64,000 nt of DNA, taken from assembly GCF_017368795.1 (NCBI RefSeq), contig NZ_JAFNLL010000014.1, positions 1-64,000 on the forward strand, read 5' to 3'. Shown piece by piece: positions 8,778 through 18,022 of this stretch. Positions within the stretch are counted from its first letter, which is position 1. Each line of letters starts with the position of its first letter. Position numbers and translations under genes: made by a program. The notes under the pieces are model-generated. The model was not told the origin of the DNA and did not search any database. It saw only the letters and a list, made by a program, of their open reading frames with translations. The DNA is from Arthrobacter cavernae. GTDB taxonomy: Bacteria > Actinomycetota > Actinomycetes > Actinomycetales > Micrococcaceae.

Positions 8778-9203
8778 CTAGCTGAGGACGGAGCTGATGG
8801 CGTGCGGCGGGCGCATGAGGCCGGGCGTGTGGGCCTCGGCGGGATCGCTGCCCAGCTGCGTGATCTTGTTGTCCTTGCCCACGTGGACCACCTTGGGCTG
8901 GTAGGCGAGGGCCTCTTCCGTGGTCATCTCGGCGTAGGTGATCAGGATGACGACGTCGCCCACGTGGACCAGGTGGGCTGCGGCACCATTGATGCCGATG
9001 ACGCCCGAACCGCGCTCGCCGGCGATGGTGTACGTCTCCAGGCGTGCGCCGTTGGTGACGTCCACAATGGAGACGAGCTCGCCGGGGAGGATGTCTGCAG
9101 CGTCCAGGAGGTCCAGGTCAACGGTGACCGAGCCGACGTAGTGGAGGTCGGCATGGGTGACAGTGGCCCGGTGGATCTTGGACTTGAACATTGTGCGGTT
9201 CAT
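8778..9203 (-). CDS. panD: Aspartate 1-decarboxylase
   Basis: This 141-residue pyruvoyl enzyme turns L-aspartate into beta-alanine for pantothenate and coenzyme A synthesis. Autocleavage occurs between Gly24 and Ser25 (HYVGSVTVD), Ser25 becoming the pyruvoyl group. Lys9 and His11 of the N-terminal motif [18 protein letters not shown] are present, as are Arg54 (NGARLETY) and the GAAAHLV loop. The numbering matches the E. coli enzyme exactly when the first ATG is used, which fixes the start. The C-terminal tail beyond residue 120 is longer than in E. coli, as in other actinobacteria. No panB or panC is beside it. Confidence 0.95.
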   Translation of the reverse strand: MNRTMFKSKIHRATVTHADLHYVGSVTVDLDLLDAADILPGELVSIVDVTNGARLETYTIAGERGSGVIGINGAAAHLVHVGDVVILITYAEMTTEEALAYQPKVVHVGKDNKITQLGSDPAEAHTPGLMRPPHAISSVLS

Positions 9204-9312
9204 AATGCGATCAGTTTAGCGCGCGAACCAAGGGCGCGCTGTGACGGACTCTACAGCTCACAGGTGCTGGTAGGGAATACTTTCGGGGCAGTCTTGTCCG
9301 GGCTGGATGGCC

Positions 9313-10194
9313 TCAGGCCTGCTTGTTCAGCGTCCTGCCCATGATGGCCTGGGTCAGCGCGTCAATGACCTCGGCGTTGGCCAGCGGGTTGCGGATCAGG
9401 GTGAAGTCGACGTCGCCCACGGGCGGCAGTTCGAAGCGCCGGGTGATGACCTTCAGGTCCTCGGGAACCAGCGACGCCGGCATGACCGCGAAGCCGATGC
9501 CCGCCCGGACCGCTGCGAGCACCCCGCTGATCTGCTTGGTGCTGCACGTGATGCGCCAGGTCCGGCCCGCGGCCTCCAGGGCGTCGATGGCCAGCTTGCG
9601 GCTCAGGCTTGGTGCGGGATAGGCGATGAGCGGCACCGGCGCGCCCGGCTCCAGAGCCGTCTGCTCCAGCCCCACCCAGGCGAAGGAATCGTGCCGGACA
9701 ACCGTGCCCTCCTTGGCCCCGGCCACCCACTTCACGAATACCAGGTCCAGCTGGCCGGCGTTGAGCCGCTTGTAGAGTTGGTCGCTCTGGCTGACCGTCA
9801 GTTCCAGGTTGATCTGCGGATATAGCTGGCGGAATTCGCGCAGGATCCGCGGCAGGCCGGTGATGGCGAGGTCGTCGGCCGTGCCGAAGCGCAGCCTGCC
9901 CCGCATGGCCGAGCCGGAGAAGTAGCGCGATGCGGAATCGTGCGCGGCCAGGATGCTGCGGGCGAAGCCTGCCATGGCGTCGCCGTTGTCCGTCAGCCGG
10001 ACATCGCGGGTGTCCCGGGCCACGAGGACCCGTTTCGCCGCGGTTTCCAGCTTGCGGACATGCTGGCTTACGGTGGGCTGCGCCAGGCCGAGGCGCTCCG
10101 CGGCCTTGGTGAAACTCAGGGTCTCGGCGACCGCGAGGAAGGAGCGGAGCTGTACGGGTTCGAACACGGTACTCCTTGGGGCCGCCACTGCCAT
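9313..10194 (-). CDS. LysR-family transcriptional regulator
   Basis: This 293-residue DNA-binding regulator has an N-terminal winged helix-turn-helix at about residues 12-70 (LRSFLAVAETLSFTKAAERL, then GLAQPTVSQHVRKLE) and a C-terminal periplasmic-binding-like effector domain starting at GRLRFGTADDLA. LysR proteins usually control a divergent neighbour. Here that is the MFS exporter gene starting at 10300, which it probably regulates in response to an unknown ligand. The ATG at 10194 is the first in frame; the next GTG (FEPVQ region) would also leave the HTH intact. The 105-bp gap to the MFS gene holds a 7-bp inverted repeat (10194-10200 and 10222-10228). Confidence 0.85.
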   Translation of the reverse strand: MAVAAPRSTVFEPVQLRSFLAVAETLSFTKAAERLGLAQPTVSQHVRKLETAAKRVLVARDTRDVRLTDNGDAMAGFARSILAAHDSASRYFSGSAMRGRLRFGTADDLAITGLPRILREFRQLYPQINLELTVSQSDQLYKRLNAGQLDLVFVKWVAGAKEGTVVRHDSFAWVGLEQTALEPGAPVPLIAYPAPSLSRKLAIDALEAAGRTWRITCSTKQISGVLAAVRAGIGFAVMPASLVPEDLKVITRRFELPPVGDVDFTLIRNPLANAEVIDALTQAIMGRTLNKQA

Positions 10195-10228
10195 ATTGCG
10201 TTTCGCGATGCTAGTTATAGGCGCAATA
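10194..10228. promoter_or_regulatory. Possible LysR operator in the divergent promoter region
   Basis: TATTGCG (10194-10200) and CGCAATA (10222-10228) form an exact inverted repeat with a 21-base spacer, at the start codon of the regulator and upstream of the MFS gene. The spacer is longer than the usual LysR T-N11-A box, so the assignment is tentative. Confidence 0.3.
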
Positions 10229-10299
10229 CGCTTCCATGATTGATCGAGGCAACCATAGCGTTAAAGGCATCCCACCGAAACTCGATCTGAGGACTCCCT

Positions 10300-11703
10300 T
10301 TGGCACCCCCACCGCCTACCGCGGCACATGTCAGCCAGCCCGTCATCGATTCTTTCGCCGCTGCCGCCCAGGCACCGGACACCGCCACCCAGCCGATCGC
10401 CGTCGTGAGCGAACGCCTGCCCTGGCGGCACACCTTCATCTCGCTCAAGGTCCGCAACTTCCGCATCTTCGCGATCGGCCACTTCGTTGCCGTGATTGCC
10501 CTCTGGATGCAGCGCATCGCCCAGGACTGGCTGGTCCTCCAGCTCTCCGGTTCCGTCACTGCCGTCGGGATCACCGTGGCGCTGCAGTTCATGCCGTCGC
10601 TGTTCCTCGGCCCCTGGGGCGGGATGCTGGCGGACCGTTTTGCCAAGCGCAAGATCCTGATCCTGTGCCAGTCGGCGGCGGCGCTGCTCGCGGCGGCCCT
10701 CGCGGTGCTCGCGCTGAGCCAGCGGATCGAGGTGTGGCACGTGTACGCGATCGCCCTGGCCCTTGGCCTGGTCACCGTGGTGGACCAGCCCGCGCGCCAG
10801 GTCTTCGTCAACGAGCTCGTGGGCCCGCAGTACATGCGCAACGCCATCAGCGTGAACTCCACCACCTTCCAGCTGGGCGGCCTGATTGGCCCGGCACTGG
10901 CAGGCGTGCTCCTCACCGCCGTCGGCGCCGGCTGGGCCTTCGCCGCCAACGCCGTGGCCTGCTGCTCCACGGTCGCCACGCTGCTTCTCCTGCGCAAGAA
11001 CGAGCTGCACCTCAGCGCGCCCGCGCCGCGCCGCAAGGGCATGCTCCGTGAAGGCTTCCGCTATGCCCTGGCCAAGCCCACCATCTACTGGCCGTGGCTT
11101 ATGGCCGGGTTCGTGGCGGTTTTCGCGATGAGCCTGCCGGTGCTGCTGGCTGCCTTTGCGGACCACGTGTACGACGCCGGTGCCGGCGGCTACGGCCTGC
11201 TCAACGCCATGGTCGCCCTCGGTGCGCTGGCCGGGGCCATCGCTTCCGCCCGGCGCCGGAACCTGCAGCTGCGCTCGGTGGTCCTCGGCGCGGGCATGTA
11301 CGGGCTGATGCTGTGCCTGTCCGCCTTGGCGCCGTCCATGGTGTGGTTCTCGGCAGCCATGGTGCTCTCCGGCTTCTGGTGCCTGATGTTCCTCACCGCG
11401 GCGAACCAGATGGTGCAGACCAGCTCCAACATGAGCATCCGCGGCCGGGTCATGAGCCTTTACCTGGTGGTGCTCATCGGCGGGCAGGCGATCGGCGGAC
11501 CCATGATGGGCTGGCTCGCCGAGCACTTGAACCCGCACCTGGCGATCTTCATCTCCGGCGGGGTGCCGGCCCTCGCGGCCGTGACGGTCGCCGTCGTGCT
11601 GGCCCGCCGCGGCGAGCTGACGCTCAGGCTCAAGTTCACGCAGCGGAGCCGGTTCCCGCGGAAGGTCCTTAGCCTGTCCGTGAATTCGAAGGTTCAAAGC
11701 TAG
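10300..11703 (+). CDS. MFS transporter (multidrug/EntS-like exporter type)
   Basis: This 467-residue membrane protein has about twelve hydrophobic segments. The first cytoplasmic segment ends in the recognisable SLKVRNFRIF before helix 1. The MFS motif A is seen as GMLADRFAKRK in the loop after helix 2, and WMQRIAQDWLVLQLSGS matches the MFS_3 (enterobactin exporter-like) family. It probably exports a small molecule or drug. The TTG start at 10300 is chosen because GAGGA lies six bases upstream and no ATG or GTG is better placed. It is divergent from, and probably controlled by, the LysR gene. Confidence 0.8.
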   Translation: MAPPPPTAAHVSQPVIDSFAAAAQAPDTATQPIAVVSERLPWRHTFISLKVRNFRIFAIGHFVAVIALWMQRIAQDWLVLQLSGSVTAVGITVALQFMPSLFLGPWGGMLADRFAKRKILILCQSAAALLAAALAVLALSQRIEVWHVYAIALALGLVTVVDQPARQVFVNELVGPQYMRNAISVNSTTFQLGGLIGPALAGVLLTAVGAGWAFAANAVACCSTVATLLLLRKNELHLSAPAPRRKGMLREGFRYALAKPTIYWPWLMAGFVAVFAMSLPVLLAAFADHVYDAGAGGYGLLNAMVALGALAGAIASARRRNLQLRSVVLGAGMYGLMLCLSALAPSMVWFSAAMVLSGFWCLMFLTAANQMVQTSSNMSIRGRVMSLYLVVLIGGQAIGGPMMGWLAEHLNPHLAIFISGGVPALAAVTVAVVLARRGELTLRLKFTQRSRFPRKVLSLSVNSKVQS

Positions 11704-11730
11704 GAAACGCGGACGGGCCCGGCCGCCTGG

Positions 11731-12195
11731 CTAGGTGACGGGCTGGGCGGCCGGCCGGCCGTGCGTGACGCGGTGCGTGACGCGCTCGGCGGCGTCGTCG
11801 ACGCTTTCCATGGTCCGTTCCACGGGCTCGAGGTAGAAGCGGGCGTTGCTGATGATGCCCTCCTCCACCCGGAACACGATCACTCCGGTCACATCATGGG
11901 CGGTGCCGTCGCGGCGCGAGCCGGACAGGTGGAGCTCGGCCCAGACGTGGTCGCCCGTCACGCTGTGGGCCAGCATGCGCGCGGTGATGTTCGGGACCCC
12001 GGTAAACAGTTGTTCCCAGTTGCTGCGGACGGTCTCGCGGCCCGTGAAGCCGCGCAGGGGATGTGCCGGCGTCTCGTTGACGTAGCCCGGTGCGAAGCAC
12101 CCGGCCAGCCCCTCAAGATCGTGTTTGTTGGTGGCTTCCAGCAGGCGGTTGATGGCGGCCAGCGGGCCGGCCTCAACATCGTCGGTGAGAGTCAT
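11731..12195 (-). CDS. SnoaL-like/NTF2-fold ester cyclase family protein
   Basis: This 154-residue protein belongs to the SnoaL-like polyketide cyclase/NTF2 superfamily: an N-terminal helix with INRLLEATNKHDLEGL, then GYVNETPAHPLRGFTGRE and the strands ENWEQ-like NWEQLFTGVP and HVWAELHLSGSRRDG. The fold is a cone-shaped pocket used for small hydrophobic ligands or as an enzyme; the true ligand is unknown. The ATG at 12195 is supported by a strong ribosome site (GGGAGGT, seven bases away). The frame extends upstream but without a better start. It converges on the MFS gene. Confidence 0.75.
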   Translation of the reverse strand: MTLTDDVEAGPLAAINRLLEATNKHDLEGLAGCFAPGYVNETPAHPLRGFTGRETVRSNWEQLFTGVPNITARMLAHSVTGDHVWAELHLSGSRRDGTAHDVTGVIVFRVEEGIISNARFYLEPVERTMESVDDAAERVTHRVTHGRPAAQPVT

Positions 12196-12293
12196 CGCAA
12201 GGACCTCCCGGATAGGTGGACGTGTAACTCTGAGTGTAGGCGCCGGGGGCGCCGGGGTCACGGCCTCGGCGCCAAGAACAAAGGCAAGAACAA

Positions 12294-12326
12294 AGAAGCA
12301 CCCGGGTCATGGACCCGGGTGCTTCT
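12294..12326 (-). terminator. Rho-independent terminator of tRNA-Gly
   Basis: A 15-bp perfect stem (AGAAGCACCCGGGTC and its complement) with a 3-base loop lies four bases after the tRNA 3' end. On the minus strand it is followed by a T-rich stretch (TTTGTTCTTG). Confidence 0.85.
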
Positions 12327-12329
12327 GCG

Positions 12330-12403
12330 TGGAGCGGGCGACGGGAATCGAACCCGCGTATCGAGCTTGGGAAGCTAGCGCTCTACCATTGAGCTACGCC
12401 CGC
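12330..12403 (-). tRNA. tRNA-Gly(CCC)
   Basis: The minus strand folds as a cloverleaf: acceptor GCGGGCG/CGCCCGC, D stem GCTC/GAGC, seven-base anticodon loop TTCCCAA with anticodon CCC, and T arm with TTCGATT. The discriminator base is T, and CCA is encoded. The anticodon stem has one non-pair (T28 opposite C42). The gene ends just before a strong terminator and reads Gly codon GGG. Confidence 0.93.
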
Positions 12404-12641
12404 ACTGCCCCGGATTTCGCCGGAGCGAGTCCAGCTTAGCGCAGTTGGCGGAGCTCCCGGACCAGACTCACCGGCGCGCCCCGGACACGGCAGGATTGCG
12501 GCGGCGCGGAGGGCGTAACTCTTCGGTAAAGGCTCGGCCCGGTTGCGTTTATGAGGGCCGGCGCTGGCTATTCTGAAATTGTTAGCTGCACGTGTGGGGA
12601 CCCGGCTACGTTCATTGAGCCGTACGCGAAAAGAGGGTCCC

Positions 12642-13088
12642 GTGGCATTCGCCGAATATGAAGTGGTCATCAGCAGGGATGCCATGACCGTGTACGGCTT
12701 CCTCGCGGACGGCCTGAACAACCCCCTCTGGCGCACAGGGGTCCGCAGCATTTCGCTCAGTTCCGGGGCTCCCGGCGAGAAGGGCGCGCTGTACCAGCAG
12801 ACCCTGGCGGGACCCGGCGGCAGGCCCATCGCCGCCGACTTCGAAATCACCGAGGCCCGGCCAGGGGCCGAGGTCCGCTTCGCCGTGGTGGCCGGCCCTG
12901 CCCGTCCCACCGGCGGCTACTACCTCAGTACCGAAGGCTCCTCCACGCGCCTGCGCTTCGCGCTGGAATACAACCCCAAGGGGCTGCAGAAGCTCATGAA
13001 CGGCCTGATCCAGAAGACCATGGAAAGCGAAGTCGCCCAGCTTGAGCGGTTGAAGGCCGTGATCGAGGGCGAGCCGGCCGGCCTGTAG
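12642..13088 (+). CDS. SRPBCC (START/Bet v1-fold) family protein
   Basis: This 148-residue protein has the polyketide-cyclase/dehydrase-like SRPBCC pattern: the first strand AFAEYEVVISRDAMTVYGFL, the tryptophan-containing segment NPLWRTGVRSIS, a middle GALYQQTL strand and the C-terminal long helix LMNGLIQKTMESEVAQLERL that closes the ligand pocket. The family binds hydrophobic ligands; the role here is unknown. The GTG at 12642 follows AGAGGG at a good distance; an upstream ATG-free extension to 12579 is not homologous. It is a single gene between tRNA-Gly and the CAP-domain gene. Confidence 0.75.
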   Translation: MAFAEYEVVISRDAMTVYGFLADGLNNPLWRTGVRSISLSSGAPGEKGALYQQTLAGPGGRPIAADFEITEARPGAEVRFAVVAGPARPTGGYYLSTEGSSTRLRFALEYNPKGLQKLMNGLIQKTMESEVAQLERLKAVIEGEPAGL

Positions 13089-13154
13089 GGCCCCACGGCT
13101 GCACGTCACCGCCGTGCCGCCCGCACCTCCGGCTGCCGGAGCCTCCGGCTCGCG

Positions 13155-14879
13155 CTACTGCGCGAGCTTCCGCCCGGTCCACCCGGTGGCGACCGTCACC
13201 GGCGTCGTGAGCCCTCCGGTTCCCAGGTCCCAGTACTCAACCACACCGTTGGCGTCCAACCCGGCGATGGCCGTGGAGTTGAGGCCCTTGGCGCCACGCA
13301 AGGCGCGCAGGCCGGTGTAGTCCGTCCAGCCGATGCCCACTACGGGCCTGACTTCCGCCCGTGGTGCAGGGGTGCCGGCGCCGCGGTATAGCCGGAGTTT
13401 TCCGTCGCTCCCCACGGCGAGCAGGTCCTCGAAACCGTCGGCGTTGTAATCCACCATGCTGAGCCTGACGGCGGATACCCCGCTGCCCACCTCCGTGCGC
13501 CTGACGATCAGGGCCATGCCGGCGTTGTTGTAGAGCCAGAGCTTGCCGGCCGAGTCCGTGGCCAGGATCTGGGGCAGGCGGTTGTTGGCGCACCAGGTGC
13601 CCACGGTCATGGTCATGGCCTGCCAGCCGCCGCTGCCGAGGGTGAGCGGGGCCTTGAAGCTGCCGGCCTGGATCCCGGCGTGGAGGACCAGGGTCCCGTC
13701 CAGCTTCTGCGCCAGGATGTCGAACACGCCGTCGCGGTCCCAGTCCGTCACGAAGACTTCCTTGGTGCCGCCGAAGCCGGTGCCCGCGGTCCGGGCAGGG
13801 CCGAACTGGCCGTTGCCCAGTGCCGGGAAGTCCAGCAAGGCCCCGGCGGAGTCGACCGCAACGAGGTCGCCGGGGCCGCGGATGGCCGCCGAGCTGAGAT
13901 CGAGGGTAGGGGGCTGGTGCTTCGCGATGAGGTCGCAGACGCTCGGCGCGGGCGGCGTCGGCGGAGTCACGGCGCCGCCCGGAGCGTCGGTGGTGCCTGC
14001 CGGCAGGGTGGTGTAGCCGAAGAAGTTGACCACGCCCCACATGGTGTAGCGGTTGGGGGTGGTCTGCCAGTTGCCATCCGTGTACGTGATGCCGGCGCCC
14101 ATGACGTTGAAGCGGGGGTCCTTCAGCATGGCGTCGTGCCCGGGGGAGCTCTTCCACCACTCCACCAGCTGTGCCGCGTCGCGGTCCCAGCGGACGGCGA
14201 TGACTTCGCCGGCGCCGTTGTTCGGGTTGAGCGCACGGGGGTCGGTCCAGAAGCTTGCCCGGTGCTCGATCACCTCGCGCGTGGCAATGTTGTCCGACCA
14301 GTCCTGTGCCAGCCCGGCCACCGTGGCGTGGTACTTCACCGGGGCCAGCCCCAGGGATGCGCGGTAGTTGTTGATCGCGTTGAAGACCGTGCGGATCGCG
14401 GCCGTGTTGTCGTCCGGGACCAGCCCCATGGCCGCGGCACCGCCCACGCCGGTGTCCTCCCGCTGGGTCGGTTCCGGTGCGGCTTCAGGGGCCGTCTCGG
14501 GAGCGGGCGCTGCGGGAAGCGGGTCGGGTCCGTAGAGGGGCCCGATTGTGGCCACGGGCGGCGGGCCGTCAGCTACAGCAGGCGCCGTGTTGGTGACGTC
14601 GGGCCCGACGGCGGTGCCGGCGTCGGGGGTTTTCGCCGCGCCTTCTGCGGGGGTGCTCTGCTGTGCGGTGCCCTGCTGTGGGGCGGGCGCCGGGGTGACG
14701 GCCGCCGTCGCCGGCTGTTCGATCGTGGCGGCCGGCGCGCTTGATGCTTCGCGTGCGGCCGCTGCGATCGGCGAGGTGGCGTCGGAGCCGCCGGAGGTGA
14801 TGGCATTCCCGGAGGCCGGGACGGCGAAACTGAGGACGCAAGCCAACATGAAGACCGCCGGCGCCGCCATTCTTCGCAC
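13155..14879 (-). CDS. Secreted CAP/SCP-domain protein with FG-GAP-like repeats
   Basis: This protein of about 574 residues is exported. Residues 1-25 form a signal peptide ([17 protein letters not shown]), followed by an Ala/Pro/Thr-rich linker to about 150. A CAP (SCP/PR1) domain spans ~162-290, with [19 protein letters not shown] and [12 protein letters not shown] (the conserved His near GH). Residues ~330-574 contain FG-GAP/VCBS-like beta-propeller repeats marked by DxDxDG loops such as [11 protein letters not shown] and [11 protein letters not shown]. Such proteins act on or outside the cell surface; no enzyme activity is assured. The GTG at 14879 follows CGGGG by six bases; the ATG at 14870 is the alternative. 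It is divergent from dcd. Confidence 0.8.
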   Translation of the reverse strand: MRRMAAPAVFMLACVLSFAVPASGNAITSGGSDATSPIAAAAREASSAPAATIEQPATAAVTPAPAPQQGTAQQSTPAEGAAKTPDAGTAVGPDVTNTAPAVADGPPPVATIGPLYGPDPLPAAPAPETAPEAAPEPTQREDTGVGGAAAMGLVPDDNTAAIRTVFNAINNYRASLGLAPVKYHATVAGLAQDWSDNIATREVIEHRASFWTDPRALNPNNGAGEVIAVRWDRDAAQLVEWWKSSPGHDAMLKDPRFNVMGAGITYTDGNWQTTPNRYTMWGVVNFFGYTTLPAGTTDAPGGAVTPPTPPAPSVCDLIAKHQPPTLDLSSAAIRGPGDLVAVDSAGALLDFPALGNGQFGPARTAGTGFGGTKEVFVTDWDRDGVFDILAQKLDGTLVLHAGIQAGSFKAPLTLGSGGWQAMTMTVGTWCANNRLPQILATDSAGKLWLYNNAGMALIVRRTEVGSGVSAVRLSMVDYNADGFEDLLAVGSDGKLRLYRGAGTPAPRAEVRPVVGIGWTDYTGLRALRGAKGLNSTAIAGLDANGVVEYWDLGTGGLTTPVTVATGWTGRKLAQ

Positions 14880-14984
14880 AATTACCCCGAGATCGCTGTC
14901 GTTGCCCCACAGGCAGTGGCCATGTCTTCGGGACAATACTGCCACGGGCTATTGCCACGGGGCGGGAGGGCACAATGCATACGG

Positions 14985-14990
14985 TATTTT
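14985..14990 (+). promoter_or_regulatory. Probable -10 hexamer of a leaderless dcd transcript
   Basis: TATTTT lies seven bases before the GTG of dcd, and no Shine-Dalgarno sequence is present. A transcript starting at this distance would begin at or next to the start codon. Confidence 0.5.
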
Positions 14991-14997
14991 TGATGCT

Positions 14998-15573
14998 GTG
15001 CTGATCTCTGACCGCGATATTCGTGCCGAAATAGACTCCCGACGGATTGTTCTTGAACCGTACGATCCTGCGATGGTTCAGCCGTCCTCTGTGGACGTGC
15101 GGATTGACCGGTTTTTCCGGCTGTTCGACAACCACAAGTACGCCCACATCGACCCCGCCGAGGAACAGCCTGAGCTGACCCGTCTGGTGGAAGTGGAAGG
15201 CGATGAGCCCTTCATCCTGCACCCGGGGGAGTTCGTGCTCGGCTCAACGTACGAGACCGTGAGCCTGCCGGACGACATCGCCGCCCGCCTCGAGGGCAAG
15301 TCCTCGCTGGGCCGGCTGGGCCTCCTGACCCACTCCACCGCGGGCTTCATCGACCCCGGTTTCTCCGGCCACGTGACGCTGGAGCTCTCCAACGTGGCCA
15401 CGCTGCCCATCAAGCTGTGGCCCGGCATGAAGATCGGCCAGCTGTGCTTCTTCCGGCTGACCTCGGCGGCTGAGCACCCGTACGGTTCCGGCGAGCATGG
15501 CAGCCGCTACCAGGGGCAGCGCGGCCCCACGGCCAGCCGCAGCCACCAGAACTTCCACCGGACGGCCATCTAG
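14998..15573 (+). CDS. dcd: dCTP deaminase (probably bifunctional dUTP-forming/dUTPase type)
   Basis: This 191-residue trimeric enzyme deaminates dCTP toward dUTP, feeding dTMP synthesis. The catalytic region [19 protein letters not shown] followed by [13 protein letters not shown] contains the general base glutamate, and the C-terminal lid [12 protein letters not shown] closes on the nucleotide. The whole protein closely resembles the M. tuberculosis enzyme, which also hydrolyses dUTP to dUMP, so the bifunctional activity is likely here. The GTG at 14998 gives the family's length and its [11 protein letters not shown] start. The much longer upstream open frame is antisense to the CAP gene and is spurious. 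Confidence 0.93.
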   Translation: MLISDRDIRAEIDSRRIVLEPYDPAMVQPSSVDVRIDRFFRLFDNHKYAHIDPAEEQPELTRLVEVEGDEPFILHPGEFVLGSTYETVSLPDDIAARLEGKSSLGRLGLLTHSTAGFIDPGFSGHVTLELSNVATLPIKLWPGMKIGQLCFFRLTSAAEHPYGSGEHGSRYQGQRGPTASRSHQNFHRTAI

Positions 15574-15638
15574 GGTCCTTTCCCTCAGCGCCCCTTGGTG
15601 CACGCGGGCCTTGGTGCCCGTACACGCCCGTCCAGACG

Positions 15639-15681
15639 TGAGATCTCGACTCTTTGAAGCCTTCAAAGGGTCGAGATCTCA
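15639..15681. repeat. Palindromic repeat, family A copy 1
   Basis: The 43-base palindrome has a 20-bp stem with one T-G wobble (outer arm TGAGATCTCGAC, inner stem CTTTGAA/TTCAAAG) and a 3-base loop. A second copy with identical outer arms lies at 16732-16774. The two copies bracket the DUF559 gene between them. Confidence 0.85.
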
Positions 15682-15768
15682 TTTCTCGATCCGGCAAAGG
15701 GCCCTGACTGCTCCTCCCCACCGTGGATAACCCAGGCGGGGCGTCCTGCATGTGCCAAGAATGGGTGC

Positions 15769-16734
15769 ATGCGCAACGCCAGTCCGCTTCCGGACACCTT
15801 CGAAGGCCGTTCCTTCACGCTGCTGGAACAGCGCGGCGCCGGGCTCCCGGACCACCGGGCATGGAACAAGGACCTGCGCGTCGCCAGCCGCGGAGTCCGC
15901 GTCCCCTGGAGTGCCGAGCAGGAACTGGCGCACACGGCGCGCCTGCTGACCGGGATCTCACCGGGCACCCTTTGCAGTGTCCCGACGGCGGCCGTCCTGT
16001 GGGGCTGTCCGCTCCCCTTTGATGTGCAGCGCCAGCCGCTGGTGCACCTGCTCAGGTGGGATGGCGGGAACCGTCCGGTCCGGAAGGGAGTCGCCGGGCA
16101 CCGGGTGCCGCTGGATCCCGCCGACGTGGGTTCCGTTGACGGCATCCCGGTAACCGGTCCCGCCCGGACCTGGCTGGATCTGGCCCCGCTGCTTGCGCTG
16201 GACGATCTGGTGGCAGCGGCCGACTACTTCATCTGCAGGCAGTCACACAGCATCGGCCACCACCGGGCCGCACTGTGCTCGCTGGAGGATCTTCGACGGC
16301 AGGTGGCGGGGAACCCCGGCGCGCGCGGCATCAGGACGGCGCGGCTGGCACTGGATCTGGCCCGGGTGGGGGCCGACTCCGTCCCGGAAACCAAGCTCCG
16401 TCTGGCGCTCGGGCACCGGATGCTGCCTGAAGCCGAGCTCCGGTTTGTGGTGTGCGACCCGACTGGCTGGGAGCTCGCCTGGCCCGACCTGGCCTATCCC
16501 CGTTACAAAGTGGCCGTCAACTACGACGGCGCCCACCACCTCACGGCGGCCCAGAAGGAATCCGACATCCGGCGGGATGAATCCCTCGCCGCCCTCGGCT
16601 GGACCTCGGTGACCATCACGGCAGGCCATGTGAAAGCCGTCGGGTTCGACGGCGTCGTGCATCGGGTCCGGGATGCCCTGATCCGCGGCGGATGGCGCGA
16701 GGAAACAGGCGCAGGAGCAGGCGCCGAGACGTGA
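15769..16734 (+). CDS. DUF559/Vsr-fold endonuclease-like protein (AbiEi-associated type)
   Basis: This 321-residue protein has a C-terminal nuclease-fold region at about residues 205-300: PETKLRLALGHRMLPEAEL, WPDLAYPRYKVAVNYDGAHH and DIRRDESLAALGW, resembling DUF559 and Vsr-like domains. The usual glutamate of the VEYDG strand is replaced by Asn (VNYDG), so nuclease activity may be lost. The N-terminal 200 residues resemble the arrangement of type IV AbiEi-antitoxin-like proteins, but no winged helix is clear. The gene lies between two copies of palindrome A, the second of which supplies its TGA stop. A second gene of this class lies at 34473-35408. No biochemical function is established. Confidence 0.7.
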   Translation: MRNASPLPDTFEGRSFTLLEQRGAGLPDHRAWNKDLRVASRGVRVPWSAEQELAHTARLLTGISPGTLCSVPTAAVLWGCPLPFDVQRQPLVHLLRWDGGNRPVRKGVAGHRVPLDPADVGSVDGIPVTGPARTWLDLAPLLALDDLVAAADYFICRQSHSIGHHRAALCSLEDLRRQVAGNPGARGIRTARLALDLARVGADSVPETKLRLALGHRMLPEAELRFVVCDPTGWELAWPDLAYPRYKVAVNYDGAHHLTAAQKESDIRRDESLAALGWTSVTITAGHVKAVGFDGVVHRVRDALIRGGWREETGAGAGAET

Positions 16735-16774
16735 GATCTCGACTCTTTGGTGGGTTGAAAGGGTCGAGATCTCA
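16732..16774. repeat. Palindromic repeat, family A copy 2
   Basis: It has the same outer arms (TGAGATCTCGAC) and total length (43) as the copy at 15639, but the middle has diverged to a 9-base loop with a 4-bp inner stem. Its first three bases are the stop codon of the DUF559 gene. Confidence 0.85.
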
Positions 16775-16817
16775 CGCCTCGAGGGATGGTTGGTGGACCG
16801 GCCCGCCCCGGGAAGGC

Positions 16818-18017
16818 TCAGACCGCCGTGGCCGGCTCCTTCGCCTTCGGCGTGCCCGGGGGCTTGCGGAACGCCTTAACCACGGGTTCCACGAAGCGTG
16901 CCGCGAGCGGGCCGATGATGGCCATGATGAGCACGTAGGCGGTGGCCAGTGCGGCCAGCTCCCGGGGGACTGCGCCGGAGGTCACCGCGAGGCCCGCGAT
17001 GACGATCGAGAATTCGCCTCGGGCGATGAGTGCGGCGCCGGCGCGGAAGCGACCTGGCACCGCGATGCCCGCACGCTTGGCCGCCCAGACACCGGTCAGC
17101 ATCTTGGTCGCTGCCGTGACGACGGCCAAGGCCAGTGCCCAGCCCAGCACCGGCGGAATGGAGCTCGGAACCGTGTTGAGGCCGAAGACCACGAAGAAAA
17201 GCGCGGCAAAGAGATCGCGCAGTGGTTCAAGGATCCGGGTGGCGCTGTGGGCTGTGGCGCCGGAAATTGCGATGCCGAGCATGAAGGCGCCGACGGCCGC
17301 GGAGACCTGCATCGCCGAGGCGAGGCCGGCCACGAGGAGAGCCGCACCCAGTACGTTCAGCAGGAAGACCTCGGAGTTCTCGCTGTGCACGGCCTGCGAG
17401 ACGCGGTGGCCGTGCTTGAGCGCAACAACCAGGACCACGGTGACCACGGCCAGGGCAATCCCCACGGTCTGCAGCCCGCCGAGGAAGCCCACGCCGGCCA
17501 GGATGGCGGTAAGGATCGGCAGGTAGATTGCCATGGCCAGGTCCTCGAAGACCAGGATCGAGAGCACCACCGGCGTTTCGCGGTTGCCGATTCGGCCGAG
17601 GTCGGTGATCACCTTGGCGGCGATTCCGGAGGACGAGATATACGTGACGCCGCCCAGGACGATCGCCCCCACGAGTCCCCAGCCCAGCAGCAGGGCGATG
17701 CCGGCCCCCGGGATGAAATTCAGGACAAGGTCCATCACACCGGCCTGCCAGGACCTGCGCAGCCCGGTGACAAGCTCCGAGGCCGTATATTCCAATCCGA
17801 GCATAAGCAGGAGGAGGATGACGCCGATCTCGCCCGAAACATGGGCGAATTCGTGCATGCCGTCAAGCTTGACGACTCCGCCCGCGCCGAAGGCCAAGCC
17901 TCCTACCAGGTACAAGGGAATGGGTGACATTCCGATCCTGCCCGCCAACCGCGCCAGGAGACCCAGGCAGAAGACGACGGCCCCCAGTTCGATGAGGGTC
18001 AGCGCGAGCGGGTCCAT
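16818..18017 (-). CDS. CPA2-family monovalent cation:proton antiporter (KhtU-like)
   Basis: This 399-residue membrane protein has about twelve to thirteen helices and the CPA2/Kef pattern: LYLVGGLAFG, GVILLLLMLGLEY, the ion-site region TYISSSGIAAKVITDLGRIGN and VLSILVFEDLAMAIYLP (the FED aspartate). It probably exchanges K+ (or Na+) for H+ to lower internal potassium or acidify the cytoplasm. It lacks an attached TrkA-N domain; the regulatory TrkA-C subunit is the separate gene immediately upstream (5-bp gap). The arrangement matches Bacillus KhtT-KhtU, a K+ efflux system gated by c-di-AMP and pH in that organism; that regulation is not demonstrated here. Confidence 0.85.
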   Translation of the reverse strand: MDPLALTLIELGAVVFCLGLLARLAGRIGMSPIPLYLVGGLAFGAGGVVKLDGMHEFAHVSGEIGVILLLLMLGLEYTASELVTGLRRSWQAGVMDLVLNFIPGAGIALLLGWGLVGAIVLGGVTYISSSGIAAKVITDLGRIGNRETPVVLSILVFEDLAMAIYLPILTAILAGVGFLGGLQTVGIALAVVTVVLVVALKHGHRVSQAVHSENSEVFLLNVLGAALLVAGLASAMQVSAAVGAFMLGIAISGATAHSATRILEPLRDLFAALFFVVFGLNTVPSSIPPVLGWALALAVVTAATKMLTGVWAAKRAGIAVPGRFRAGAALIARGEFSIVIAGLAVTSGAVPRELAALATAYVLIMAIIGPLAARFVEPVVKAFRKPPGTPKAKEPATAV

Positions 18018-18022
18018 TACCG

